Of a stretch of DNA of 64,000 bases, positions 1-21,032 are shown piece after piece. This DNA is from Anaeramoeba flamelloides (lineage: Eukaryota; Metamonada; Anaeramoebidae): assembly GCA_027625915.1 (NCBI GenBank), contig JANTQA010000033.1, positions 7,564,001 through 7,628,000 on the forward strand, in the 5' to 3' direction. Position numbers and translations under genes: made by a program. How positions within the stretch are numbered: the first letter of the stretch is position 1; the number at the start of each line of letters is the position of its first letter. Below the pieces are notes generated by a model. It worked only from the letters and a program-made list of their open reading frames with translations, did not search any database and was not told where the DNA came from.

Positions 1-1
1 T

Positions 2-9056
<9,055 letters not shown>

Positions 9057-9096
9057 ATTTAGTTTTGAAATTTTATTAAATTCTCTTTTTCTTGAT

Positions 9097-9133
<37 letters not shown>

Positions 9134-9550
9134 ATCAAATTTCTTGAAAAAATATCTTTTATTATTTAGTTTAAATATATTACTACGAAATGTTTCAAGA
9201 AAATATTGAAAAAAAAAAAAAAAAAAAAAAAACTTTAAAAACCAAATAAATTCACAACGAACAGTTAGAAATTTTTTTTTTAAAATTTTTCTAACTCTTC
9301 AATTAGTTTAGTTTTAACTTCTGATTTATGATCAAAATAAAATATTTTTTTTTCTTTAATTATTCTGATGAAGTTTTTTGGTAATAATTCATTTGGATAC
9401 AAATATTGTTTTGTAGTTCAATAGCCCAAAATATTTTAAATTGGGGTGATTGTCTACTCATTTTTATATAAATTATCGTTATCTCAAAAAAGTATTTTTT
9501 TCAAATATTTTAAATTTAAATTTTTTTTTAAAGAAAATTTTCTTTATTTA

Positions 9551-9589
9551 AACACCATTTCAAAAATTGTGACTGGCTTGAAATAATAT

Positions 9590-9622
<33 letters not shown>

Positions 9623-10847
9623 TCGTATTCAATAACAACAAATAATTAAATCTAATTATTTGTAATTCACTTTTAAATCATTCTAAATATATAAAAACCT
9701 GATATTTTAAAAATTAAAAAAAATAAAAACCAAAAACTAAAAAAAAAGTCAGAACAGACTTTTTGAAATGAATATTACTATTTTTTTTTACTGAACTTTA
9801 ACTATAAAAAAGCGAATAATAAGATTTTTGACTAATAATTAAAATCATTTTAAAAGACATTACAGAGTCTCAATTTTCTTAGTGATTATTTGTCTTTTCG
9901 AATAATCTCTTTTTTTTTATACTTGATTTTTTTCAAAAAAAAAAAAGAAAAAGAAAAAGAAAAACAGTGAAAAATTAAAATTTGAAAAGGCAGAACAAAA
10001 AGAAAAATTAGAAAAAATGATTCTGATCCAAAAATTTGAAATTATTTTTTTGATAAGATTACTGGAATAAATCCTCAAAACAACTTCCATTAACAGTCTA
10101 AAGTGAGTTAAATTAAACTATTTTTCAGTCAAAGGGGTCCAGTTGAAATAGGTGAAATACATGTGTTTAAAGAGTTTACATAGATATTAGAAGAAAAATT
10201 TTTTTTGGAAATTTTTCAAATAGAAAACATTTTTTCACATTTTTGTTTTTTTTTTTTTTTTTCGATTATTTTTTTAAAACCTCATTTAGTTGCAAATTTT
10301 TTTTTATTGGAAGACCAATAGTCACTTGGTAAAAATGTGATATTCTAAGGTTATTGAAATCATGTAAATGATTGTTGAGAAATCTTATTAATTTCTATTG
10401 GAATTTTTTTCAATCTTTGATCTCGAATATTTGTTTAATAAATGTGAAAAATTTTCATTTCATTTTCATTTCCTTTTTTAAATAGAGGCCACAATTACCA
10501 ATACACTTCGTTTGGGGACTTGATTTGTAAAAGAAAAGTATGGAAAATGAAGTGAAAATTATTTCGTATTTATTATTCAAATTCCAGTAGAAGTTCATTT
10601 CATGCATTGTTGTTTTTCTCAATTGGGGCGATTAGAATTTGAGTTTTTTGATTTTTTGGAAAATTTATTGATTAATTAGTTTTCTTCCAGATATATATAT
10701 ATATATCAACAATTCTTTGATTTGTATTATTCTGTTTATTTCTTATTGGTTCTTCAAAGTTCAATTATATAAAATAATTGATATTTGAAAATAATGTTCT
10801 AATGTTGGACCCCTTTGACTGAAACTGAGTTTATTTGAAATCTAGTT
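9551..10847 (+). mobile_element. Family-3 MITE carrying a nested family-2 MITE
   Basis: The left end is AACACCATTTCAAAAATTGT after TA; the right terminus (GAAATCTAGTT before TA at 10848-10849) is separated from the body by a complete family-2 element at 10116-10831. A (TA)n run sits at 9595-9622. Removing the nested copy and one TA restores a right terminal repeat complementary to the left one, so family 2 inserted later. Confidence 0.7.
10116..10831 (+). mobile_element. Family-2 MITE, complete, nested in a family-3 MITE
   Basis: 716 bp. Left end AACTATTTTTCAGTCAAAGG, right end GGACCCCTTTGACTGAAACT then GAGTT; TA on both sides (10114-10115 and 10832-10833). Internally it has an inverted pair around the GAAAATGAAGTGAAAATT motif and a subterminal TATATAATTGA-like block. 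Non-coding. Other copies are at 2700, 18084 and 45158. Confidence 0.75.
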
Positions 10848-11507
10848 TATTTATAAAAATTAAAACATATTTAATTTTATTTGAGAAAGATCAGTTATTA
10901 ATAAAGACATATTCATATATACTCTATCGTTTGATAAAAAATTAGAATTATTGTTTTTTTATATGGATTTTTTTCATTTTTTTGAGTTATTTTTTTATTT
11001 ATTTAATTTTGTGAAAAAAAAAATAAAACAAAGTTTAACAATTATTCTGGAATTAATAGAAAGATTTACTTCAATCCGATATTATCTTTTAATCATAAAA
11101 AAAATTCAATAAAAAATGAAATAAATACAAATTTTAATGTGAATTTTCAATGAGGTATTTTTTGTCATAGAGTTTTCATAAACTTTTTCAAAATAAATAT
11201 AAAAAGTATTAAAAAAATTATTTAATAATTTTATGTATATAGATATTATGATATTTTCCATGCAAAGTAAAAAAAAAATAATTTAGTGAAATATAAAATT
11301 GATTTATTTTAGAAATTTGGGCAGATTAAAAACTCAAAGAATGGGATAGAATTAATTAATTAGTTTTTAAATTTATCCACTTTAAAAAAATGACTTTTCT
11401 GTTATGAATTTTTTGTTATGAAAAGTAATTAAAAAATAATATTTAATTTTCTTGTGATTTTTTTCCAATTATGCCAATATACCAAATAATCCTTTAAATT
11501 TTTCAAT

Positions 11508-11605
<98 letters not shown>

Positions 11606-14084
11606 TGTGTGTATCAGTATAATTTTCAAATGATTTTAAATAATTAATGAAGTTGAATCTTTTTTATCCGAATTTAAAAGTGAAAAGTCGATCCCAAGAA
11701 AAAAAAACTTAAATTTTTTTATTGAAATGTTCTAAAAATATTATATACTTATTTATTTATTTTATACAATTGTGGTTGCCTCATTTTTGATGAATAATTG
11801 ATAACTTCCGTTAACATCAATTAATTTTCAATATATAAAAGAAAAAGAAAAAAAATCATAAAATTAATATTAAGGGACTAGTCTTCTACAACAAAAAGGT
11901 AAAATTTTAAAATATGTTATTGGTGGTATTCTCTAATTTCGTATTTTGTAGATCACATGTGTCAAAAAAATCTGATAGACTAAGAAAGTCATAAAAGAAA
12001 ATTAGTTTAGTGAGATCAATTTTTTTTTTCCATTTTTTCCGAAAAAGAAAACTATTAAATTCATTTTATTTCTCACAATTTAACAAGTTTTTACCCCGTT
12101 TATTGTCATTTTGATCATTATTATACTTTAACATTTCTTTGTTACTAGTAATATTAATATAAAGATTTTTGTTCTTCTTTCAGATAAAACTTTTAATTAA
12201 CCAAAAAAATTAATATATTTAACGGATTAAAAAACAATTGTATTTTTTTAAGAATGGTAGTTATAATAATCAAATTTTTGTGGTCATTTAAAAATTTTAC
12301 TTTGAAATTTTGTTTTTGTTTTAAGATGAAATTCGATTTTTCAAAATAAAATTTTCTTGAAGATATTTGGGAATTAGTTAATTTTATCCTAAAAATTCAA
12401 AATCATTTTTTTTCTGCCAAAAATGATTTGAATTGTTATAAGGATTCTTGTGAATAAAACCAAACAATTTGTTAAAAAAATTTTTTGCAATTTTTTTTCA
12501 TTTTTTGAAAACCAGAAAACAACTTTTTCAAAACATTAAAGAAAAAAATTTTTAGCATAATAGATCTCAATTTAATTGATAAAATGTAGTTAAGCTTCTA
12601 CCGAATATTCATTTATTAAATCACCTAAATCACAATTAGTTTTAATGGCTAAGATTTGAATTGAAATATTAATCAAAGAAAAACAAACCAAATAAAAAAA
12701 TTTTCTTTCGAAATCAATACTTTCCAACATAAAACCAAAAATATGTTTTCCCATTTTCATGAATTAACTTAATTCTTAAACAAAATAATAGGTTTCTTTT
12801 TTTCGTTCTATATTGAAAAGATGCAAATTTTGAATTTTTAAAAAAGAGACTCAAATCAATAAATTGTTTAAATGAGGTTAAATCATCCATTTCATAAGTC
12901 AAAACACAAATTACAAAAAAATATTTTCAAGATCTCGACAAGATTTCATTTTATTTTCAAAAATGACTACTCCCTTAATTTAAATTTGGTAAAAAAAAAA
13001 AGAATAAATTATAAACTTAAAAAGTTTGGAATTGTTAAAAAAATGAAAATTTTAAGTTTAGGGTTATTTTTTTTGGAAGATATAAATTTTGGAAGAACAA
13101 GAGATTGTGTGCGTCTAATCAGTTACAATATTTTGTCTTACATATTCAAGGAAGTGTTTGTAGTCGATATGACGTTCTACCTTTACACTTGTTTTGAATA
13201 AAAAAAAAAAAATAGTAAGAAAAAAAAAATAATATATATATATATATATATATATTTCAGAAAATCTAAATAGAACATAATATAAGAATAACAAAAAAAA
13301 ATTACTAAATAATAAAAAAATAAAAAATTAACAAAAAAAATCTGGAAAGGATTCCGATTTCATAAATCAAATTAATAAAAAATAATATTGAAAGATTTTA
13401 AAAGTCAAATTACAATTTACAAAAATAAATTCAAACTTATGCAAAAAAAAACTAAAAAGTCCAATAGCAAAAAAAAAATTCACTGAGATCCTCAATAATT
13501 AAATAACACAATAACAAAAAAGAAAAAAGATTCACAATATCCCAATAAAAATAATCAATTAAAAAAAGATTGAAAGCATTCTGAATTTCAAAAATTCAAA
13601 TTTTTAAAAAAAAATTAATTATAAGTTATTGTATTTTTCCAAAAGTTAAATTTCTCCAATTGGAAGTAGATAGTTTTCTTTCAATACAAAATTAATTTAA
13701 TGAGATTTAATCACTTTTTGATTATTTCAATACCTTTATATTTGGAAATGTAGGGGTTTTGTAATATTTTTGCTAGATAATAATAACTTATTAAGAAATG
13801 AAAGATGTGAAAAAAAATCTTTGGAGATCTTAAAAATTAGCTCCATATGGGACAATTTGAAACTGACACAATTTTTTTTCCAAAAATATTATTCAATAAC
13901 ATTCAAATTGGAAATTGAGTGTGGCTCTTTGACGTCTTTTTCAAAAAAAATCGCCATTTTATATTCTTGATTTTGAAAAATCAATCTTATATCACCTGTT
14001 GGTTTAGTTTTTAATTAATATTGGAAACTCTTAAATATTTCAAAAACATTTTTTTTTTCTTTATAAAGCATTTTTTTCACTTTC
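10848..14084. other. Intergenic AT-rich DNA with a long GT microsatellite
   Basis: A (TA)n(GT)n microsatellite occupies about 11507-11613 and a (TA)n tract lies at 13231-13254. The longest open frame, 12872-13201, has low-complexity K/F/N/L composition with no recognisable motif, so I do not call it a gene. I see nothing else supportable. Confidence 0.6.
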
Positions 14085-14778
14085 CCGTTTGTGGAAAAAA
14101 GAGTTCAACACAATTTGTAATTGAGGCACCTTTACTGAAAATGAAAATTAAGATCTATTAAACAAAAGAAAAAAATAAATAATTAAAGGAAAGATATTGA
14201 TGACTTCAAGGTTTACAGTCCCTGAAACTGGAAAAAAGATTATCTTGTATTGGGTGTGGCAACTTGTTATTTTGGTTCTTAGCTGATCCATCCACAACTA
14301 AGTTTGGATCGTATAGGTGGTTGAAAAAGGCTATTTTTGTAAGATCCCCAAAACAATTTATCAGATTTCAATAACCAAATGAGATTTATATTGTTTTGGT
14401 TGATTTGATTGAAAATAATAAACTCCATTTCACTCAAAGGGGCCCAGCCAAAAATGAAAAAGCCACTTTATTTTTAAGAATCAACCAAACTTAGATTGTT
14501 TAGAAATACGAAAAATAATAAACTTCTTATAAGAGTCCATAATTATAAAAGAAACCCCTGAACAAACCATAAATTTCAAAAAAAAAAAAATGTTAAAAAA
14601 TTTTTTGGGCACCATTCATTGGAACGTCTCGTGCAAAATTCTCAATTTCTTTAGGAAATTAAAATCGTTGATAATGAGATTTTTTACTTGTAAATGTATG
14701 AATTTTAAAAGAACATACAAAGCTTAACTTTTCTTAATGTTTATTTCGTTTTTAAAACATTTTTTTTTTCAAAATTAA

Positions 14779-14835
<57 letters not shown>

Positions 14836-15098
14836 CAAAAAACAAAAAAAAAAAAAACAAAATGAGAAAAAATGATTTTGATCTAAAAATTGAAAATTTT
14901 AGTTTGATAAGAGTAATGAATTAAACTCATAGAATGTCTTCCATTTCTTCAATAAAACTGGGCCCCTTTGACTGAAAAAGAGTTTATAATGAATTATTGT
15001 TTGGGGTTAATTTAGTTATTATTTTTTTGAAACCTAAGCGAAAAAAAAATGATAAAGAATAACCTTTTTTCTTAACTTATTTATATTGGTTATGGTTT
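14085..15098. mobile_element. Diverged fold-back element interrupted by a MITE
   Basis: The left part (GAGTTCAACACAATTTGTAA, then AAAACAATTTATCAGATTTC) and the right part (GAATTATTGTTTGGGGTTAA, TTGGTTATGGTTTTCAG) align with the fold-back element at 6578-7052, at lower identity. A complete family-1 MITE at 14421-14984 separates them. Confidence 0.55.
14421..14984 (+). mobile_element. Family-1 MITE, complete
   Basis: 564 bp with ends AACTCCATTTCACTCAAAGG and GGGCCCCTTTGACTGAAAAA then GAGTT, flanked by TA (14419-14420, 14985-14986). By eye it is nearly identical over long stretches to 28902-29472, implying recent mobility. It contains a ~50-nt A run and no ORF. Confidence 0.8.
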
Positions 15099-15102
15099 TC
15101 AG

Positions 15103-15646
15103 TCTCAACCTATAATTTGGAATCTGATCAGGAAAAAATTTCAATTTTCCTAAAACGTTGGATCTTTTATCATTCTTCTGGATCTCAAGAGATAAAGCGC
15201 ATAATTCCACAATATTTTGACCAATGTGTTATTCACAGTGGCTTTTTTTGAAGACAATCCTTGACTTCAATGTTTCAAGTAAGTAATCGCGAAGATTACA
15301 AGCACCCAAAGGATTTGTTTATTCAAAGGTTGCATTTTGCAATTTCCTCACATAAAACTCGAAGGGTACGAAGTACTACCAATACGTCTAATAACCAAGG
15401 ATTTTTTTTTGTTATCTAATAGAGGTCGGATAAATCCTGAATTTTCATTTTTTTGGTAAGAACAATTCCTAATACACTTATGTTAGGATAATTGCTGTTT
15501 CTGTAATGTGGATTTTAAAATCCCACCTTATACATCTAAATTAAATTCTCCCCGTTCAGAGAGATTTAAAGATACTGTGGCAATGTGGTTTTTTGTTCCA
15601 CCAGTGAACCAAGTCAAAAAAAGAGTGGTAAGGACTTGTTCGTGTT
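15103..15646 (+). pseudogene. Gene-like patch of unknown identity, possibly broken
   Basis: Less AT-rich, coding-like sequence in three open pieces: 15105-15248 (contains SDQEKISIFLKRWIFYHSS), continuing in the same frame past a TGA to about 15400 (EDYKHPKDLFIQRLHF), and 15500-15646 (KIPPYTSKLNSPRSERF then AMWFFVPP, ending at a TAA). The pieces can be linked only by assuming introns of ~45 nt, shorter than any other intron here, so this may be a decayed gene or one with unusually short introns. I do not recognise the product. The patch starts just after the fold-back element and faces the minus-strand zinc-finger gene. Confidence 0.3.
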
Positions 15647-16240
15647 AAAAAAAACGAAAAAAAAAAAAAAAAAAAAAAAAGGTAAATTCTGATTATTATT
15701 AAATAAAATTGGATTAGTTTGTATTTGTTTGTTTGGGTATTTATAACTTTAAGATTGATTTTTTCATTCAGAAGAAAAAAAAATAAGGTTTTTGTTCAAA
15801 GGAAACAGTTATTTGTCTTTCTGGCGAATGAAAGATAAAAAAAAAAAATTTTGATTAAAGGAGATTATAGGAAAAGTACAATAAAAAAAAGAGAGAATGA
15901 AATTCGTTTCAAAAAGAAAAAAGTGAAAAAAAAAAAAAAGCTTTTGATCACTTGTGTTTTGAAAACAAACGATCTAAAATAAAATAAAATTTCCTTAGTT
16001 GGTGGATCAACAAGAAAAATGAGAAAACTTAATTTGAGAAATTCAAACAAGATGTCAAATTAACTTTTACATGGAGAAAATGTGGAATTTTTTTTTTTTT
16101 TTTTTTTTTTTTACATTTTCTACAGAAAGAACGAAAGATTTCATCATAAAAAAAAAAACAAAACTAAAGACTAAAAACTAAGTGCAATGGAAAAAGACTA
16201 AAAAGCAAAAACAAAAAAAACAAAAAGGAAGATCTTTTTT
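15647..16240. other. Short intergenic spacer
   Basis: A/T-run-rich spacer between the gene-like patch and the 3' end of the zinc-finger gene, with A runs near 15656-15680 and a T run near 16089-16112. No gene seen. Confidence 0.5.
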
Positions 16241-16729
16241 TTACATTTCACCCAAAGAACGAAATATTTGCAGCCTTTTCTTTTTTCGTTGGGTTTGGCT
16301 TGAGTTAATTCCAGGTACCCTGTGAGATAATCCTAGCATTTTCAAGGCATGAATCGATCCGAGGGCTATTGATTCAGGTTTGTCTCTGAAATGGATGAAG
16401 TTGCAGTTTTTACCAAATTCACAAAAGCAACCATCGCCAAAAAAGTTTCTGCACACCTCTGTTTTGTATTTCAAGTTTTGGATGTTCCTTGTGTGGTTGT
16501 GCTTATTCGGTGAATCAAATCCGTTTGTTTCGATTTGGTGGTGGCGATTGCTTGGAGACGAAGGGCTTTTGGATCTTGGCGAGGATTGGAGAAAGCGGTA
16601 TTCGTTGCTCCTTTCAATTGGAACAAATGGATCTTTTTGTCTTTGCTGCACGGAAAGGAAATTGTTTTGTGGGCTAAAGGCCAGTGTTTTCCTTTGATCA
16701 ACAATAATGGGTTCTTTATTATTCATCAT
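16241..16729 (-). CDS. Single CCCH-type zinc-finger protein
   Basis: 162 residues, intronless as read. The N-terminal ~85 residues are low-complexity (Ser/Pro/Asn/Gln; SSPRSKSPSSPS) and probably disordered. At 88-113 lies YKTEVC...H, a TIS11-like CCCH finger: C93-x9-C103-x5-C109-x3-H113, with an extra Cys101; classical tristetraprolin fingers are C-x8-C-x5-C-x3-H, so the first spacer is one longer or C101 is used. The YKTE lead-in is the conserved pre-finger motif. A basic tail (QRKKKR) follows. Known of the family: such fingers bind single-stranded RNA, often AU-rich 3' UTRs, controlling mRNA stability; with one finger only, RNA binding is inferred. Two ATGs open the frame; I chose the outer one. 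Plus-strand open frames here are its shadow. Confidence 0.8.
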   Translation of the reverse strand: MMNNKEPIIVDQRKTLAFSPQNNFLSVQQRQKDPFVPIERSNEYRFLQSSPRSKSPSSPSNRHHQIETNGFDSPNKHNHTRNIQNLKYKTEVCRNFFGDGCFCEFGKNCNFIHFRDKPESIALGSIHALKMLGLSHRVPGINSSQTQRKKKRLQIFRSLGEM

Positions 16730-19700
16730 TGTCTTTGGGTGTCTTACAAAAAGGAAAAAATTAGTTACTCGTCAAAAGGTGTTGAATTTTTTGTTGTTGG
16801 GTTTTATTTGTTTTGTTAAAATACAAAATAATAAGGTAATCTAAAAATACAAGTGTGAAAGGTAATTATCAAGAAAAGTCAAATTAATTTGAGGCGAACC
16901 AAAAAAAAATGAATATTTACATTCGATGTGTAAAATACGAAGTCAACTCAAACACTATTATTTTAAATGAAAAGCTGTCTTTTGGTTCAAAGGTATTCAT
17001 AGTTTTTGAAATTCGAAATTAGGTTTTCTTTGAATTAAGAAAAAAATTTTTTTTTGGGAATCGATCAATTTAGTTTTACAAACTATTCAGCAATGAGAGT
17101 TGTGAAGTTTTAATAAAACACTGTAAAAAGTTATTCTAGAACTTATGAATAATCCTAATAGTCACAATCAAAATTAATTTATTTTGATCTCTTCTTTGTG
17201 AATTTATGTGATTGTTATTTTCCAATTAATAAATGAAAATTTTTATTTCGATTTCCAAAATTAATATTATTAATAACTGTTATAATCAAATTAGCAGAGT
17301 AAAAATTTTGTCTTAGAATTCACTAAGGAAGTTTAATTTATTGTTTAAAATTATCGTTTCTAAACGATGCTGTTTTAGATCTTTGGATTTTTCTTTCAAC
17401 TTATAAACCAGAAAAATATTTAGTAATCTGAACCAAAAATTTTCATTTTTTAATTAGAAAATATTCGTAAGGTGAAAAGTAGTTGAAATTTTCGACTAAA
17501 GATTTTGATTTTGTAGTATGCTCAAATACATTACAAGACAATTTTCAAAATCTATCGACAATTTGGATGTAAAGATTTTTCAACACGAAACAAATAAAAA
17601 AACAGAAATGGTTGGGGGTTGTAATTTATTTTGTTTTTTGTGTCTTGGTTTGAGAACAATATTATAAAGTACTTTTTGTCACTGTTTAGGCATGAGATGT
17701 TATTTTTTTGGTAATTGTCATGCTGGGAGTTTGGTTTAAACTTCCTATTAGGTTGGGTTGTTGTAAAAACTTATAAATTACACCAAGTATGGATAGATAT
17801 CGCCTGTTTTTGGAGATTAAATTGGAAATAATTTCGTTTTCATTTTCCTTTTTTTCTTTTGCAAAATGAGTTTATAGAGGTGTCAATTGAAATGTGTGAA
17901 CTCTATTTTTTTATTTGATACTTTTTTATTATATATCCTTTAGATTTTGGGTTAACACAGAATCCTCCTTAAAAGACAGATTTTGAAGAATCAAAAAACG
18001 ATAACCAATATGTCCATTAAACCTATTTAAAGATCTAATACAAATAATTTGATTTTTTCCACCAAATTTAATTTAATCTGCTAAACTCTGTTTCTGTCAA
18101 AGGGACCCAACACTTTTTTTAAATATCAATTATTTTATATAATTGACCTTTGAAGAACAAATAAAAAATAATCAGAATAATACATATCAAATAATAGTTG
18201 ATATATGTCTGAAAGAAAACTAATTAATCAATAAATTTTCTTAAAAATTGAAAAACTCAAAATTTTTGGGCCCTATTGAGAAAAACAACAATGTTCGTTT
18301 TGATCTTCTACTAGTATTTAAATAATAAATATGAAACAATTTTCACTTCCAATCTTAACTTATTTTTCGTTTAGAAATCAAGCCCCCAAACGAATTGTGT
18401 TGGTATTTGTGGTCTCTATTTGAAAAAGAAAATGAAAATGAAATGAAAATTTTTCACATTTATTAAACAAATATCAGGATCAAAGATCGAATAGAATTGC
18501 AATAGAAATCAACATGATTTCTCAACAATCTTTGCATGGTTTCAATGACTTTAGAATAACACGTTTTTCCCAAGTGACTATTGATCTTGCAATAAAAAAA
18601 TTTTTTGCAACTAAATGATGTTTTAAAAAAAAAATCAAAAAAACAAACATGTGTAAAAATGATTTCAATTTTGAAAATTTCCAAAATAAAATTTTTCATC
18701 TAATATCTATTCAAACCCTTTAAACACATATATTATACCCATTACAACTAGGCGCCTTTGACTGGAAAATGGTTTCGTTCTATTATTTAAAAAGAAATTT
18801 TAAAATAAATAATCACATTTCAAAATTTATATCAAAAAATAGATTAAATTTTTGATAAAATTTTCATCATCTAAAAAATTAAAAAAAAACGAAAAATTTC
18901 AATAAATATTTCAAAAAAATTTGAATAAATTGCTTACATAAATTAAAAGTTACTAAAAATATCAAGGAATTGGCCTTCAAAATTAAGTTTAACTTCAGTA
19001 TACTACTGGGCAGAAAATTGGATGTTACATCGGAACAATCAGAAAAATAATCACAGTCTATATTTTGAAACACTGATTATGGTCGTTGGGGAAGCATTTT
19101 TTTTGATTACTGTAACAAAGTTATTAACTCAAGATTCTTAATCTGAAAAGACTCCCTTAAATTTTTTTTAAATATAAAAATCGAATGTGAATTTAGTTAA
19201 ATTGTTTCTGAAATTAACAGTGAAGAAACCGAGTATCTTTCATTCGAATTTCTGACTTTTTTCACAAAAATGTGTTGCAAAACTTTTTATTTCATTTCAA
19301 TTTTTTAAAAATGTTTTTCAAAGATCGGAAGAATGAATTTTCTTTTTTAAAAACAAAAGAAAACTTATAAATGAGTTGAAAACAAGACTATAGTTGAAAA
19401 AAAAAGTTTTGAAAGTTGATTTATCAACAATAAAAAAAGGAGATTAAACCAAAAAATCAAAAAAAATTTTAGCAAACTAAACCTAACCAAACAATACTAT
19501 TTCAGATTTTTTGATCTTTGAAAGATGAATTGAATACAATAAAAAAATAGAAAGAACAAATCCGTGGAGATTGGAAATATAAATTTCACTTTACGAATGA
19601 AATATACCATTTCACTTTTGGCAAACTAAATCCAAATTTTTTTTTTTGTAATTTTTTTTACAAAAAAGAGAAGAAAATTGAGTCTATTTATTCGAGAAAC

Positions 19701-20714
19701 AACAGAATTGAAAAATCTTTTTAACAGTATTTTTGATTTCCGTTTTCTGAAATCTTCACCATCTAGTGTTTCTAAGGTTCAACAGGGAAGATTATTCCAA
19801 AGAAATAAGATTTGATTTTTCTTTGTTCGGTTGAGAATTTTCTAGTTAAATTACCCAATAAACTTTATAAATTCTTTATTCATAACAAAAAAAAATCAAA
19901 CCGAATTAAACCTTGATGGGTTTTCTTATTTTAACCCTTAAACTGTTTCTCTAAAGGATAAATTTTCATTTCAGCAAGATCAGGAAAGTCTTCAAAATAA
20001 AAACAAATAAAAAGGATTCAAGATAACTCGATTTTTTCAATTGGTGTCTACTTATCATTTTAATTTATTGGAATCGAATTAAAATGGAATATTTTGATCT
20101 CTTGAAAAAAAAAGAGTAATAGCTTTTTACAAATATTGTTGGATTGAATAAACTCTTTCAAAGACAAAATTACTCGATTTTATTTTACAAACCTTTCTTA
20201 TTGTGAATTCTTCAAATAAATCCTTCTCTTTTTTTTTAAAAAGGCAATTTTTGAAAGTATCAAAAACCAGACACCTAAATCCCTATTTCACTTGTAAAAA
20301 TTTTTTATAATTACTTTTTTTCATTTTAAGTTAACCACTATTTTTTTACAAAATGAATCTTTTTCATTTTACAAATAAAAAATATTAGTCATTATTCAAA
20401 ATTTCACGACTAAGATACATTGTTGATCCCTATCAATTGAAAATCAATTTTTTTTATTCACAAAAAGGGACTTTCTGAATTATTTTTTCAGTTGAAATAA
20501 TTTAGTGACTGTTAGGAAAATAGAAATTAACCAAAAAAGTTTTTGGTTTCAAAAACCTTTGTTCACAGTTAACTGACATTCTAGTCGACTAAAAACCAAA
20601 AGCAAAATTTTTCTATTACGTTGTCATTTTTTTTAATTCTCTTTTTTGTTAGTCACCTTAAAAAGAATATTTAATTTTTTTTTTTTTTTTTATTTTTCAA
20701 TCCCTTCTCGAACA
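16730..20714. other. Intergenic, one MITE, otherwise featureless
   Basis: About 4 kb between divergent genes (zinc finger on minus, giant cadherin-like gene on plus), so it should hold both promoters, though no clear core element can be read in such AT-rich DNA. The only structured item is the family-2 MITE at 18084-18774. The open frames here are short and low-complexity. Confidence 0.55.
18084..18774 (-). mobile_element. Family-2 MITE
   Basis: Starts TA-AACTCTGTTTCTGTCAAAGG and ends GGCGCCTTTGACTGGAAAAT then GGTT; the right-hand TA has drifted to TC. About 691 bp, in reverse orientation relative to 10116-10831, with the TATATAATTGACCTTTGAAG subterminal block and the GAAAATGAAATGAAAATTTT hairpin arm. 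Non-coding. Confidence 0.7.
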
Positions 20715-20987
20715 ATGAACAAGCTTTTTGCATTTTTGTTCATAGCTTCAATCTTTTCAACAAGTAAGCAAACTATTTTTTTTTTTTTATTAATATTTTT
20801 TTTAATTTCAGTTGGGATTCTTAAGAAAAAAAAAAAATAAAAATTTTTTTTCTAAACTCCAAGTAAGTTCTTATCAAAGAAATTTTTGACTGTGTATGTT
20901 TTGAAAGAACTATGATTAAAATTTGCTTTTTTTTTATTCTCTACATCTTGCCTGAAGAAAAAACAAACACTTTTAAAAAATATCGAA

Positions 20988-21032
<45 letters not shown>

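Noticed and set aside
12872-13201. 109-residue open frame
   Set aside because: Low-complexity K/F/N/L composition typical of AT-rich non-coding DNA, no motif, no splice logic.
15249-15251. TGA as a sense codon (altered genetic code)
   Set aside because: The Rheb gene ends at a TGA at the expected length, and no conserved Trp codon position in other genes uses TGA.
16380-16819. Plus-strand open frames over the zinc-finger gene
   Set aside because: Antisense shadows of the CCCH protein, whose finger motif fixes the minus strand as coding.
20800-20840. Alternative acceptor (TTTCAG) for the signal-peptide exon
   Set aside because: Joining there leads to a stop within about a dozen codons; the acceptor at 21126 keeps the frame open into the giant exon.
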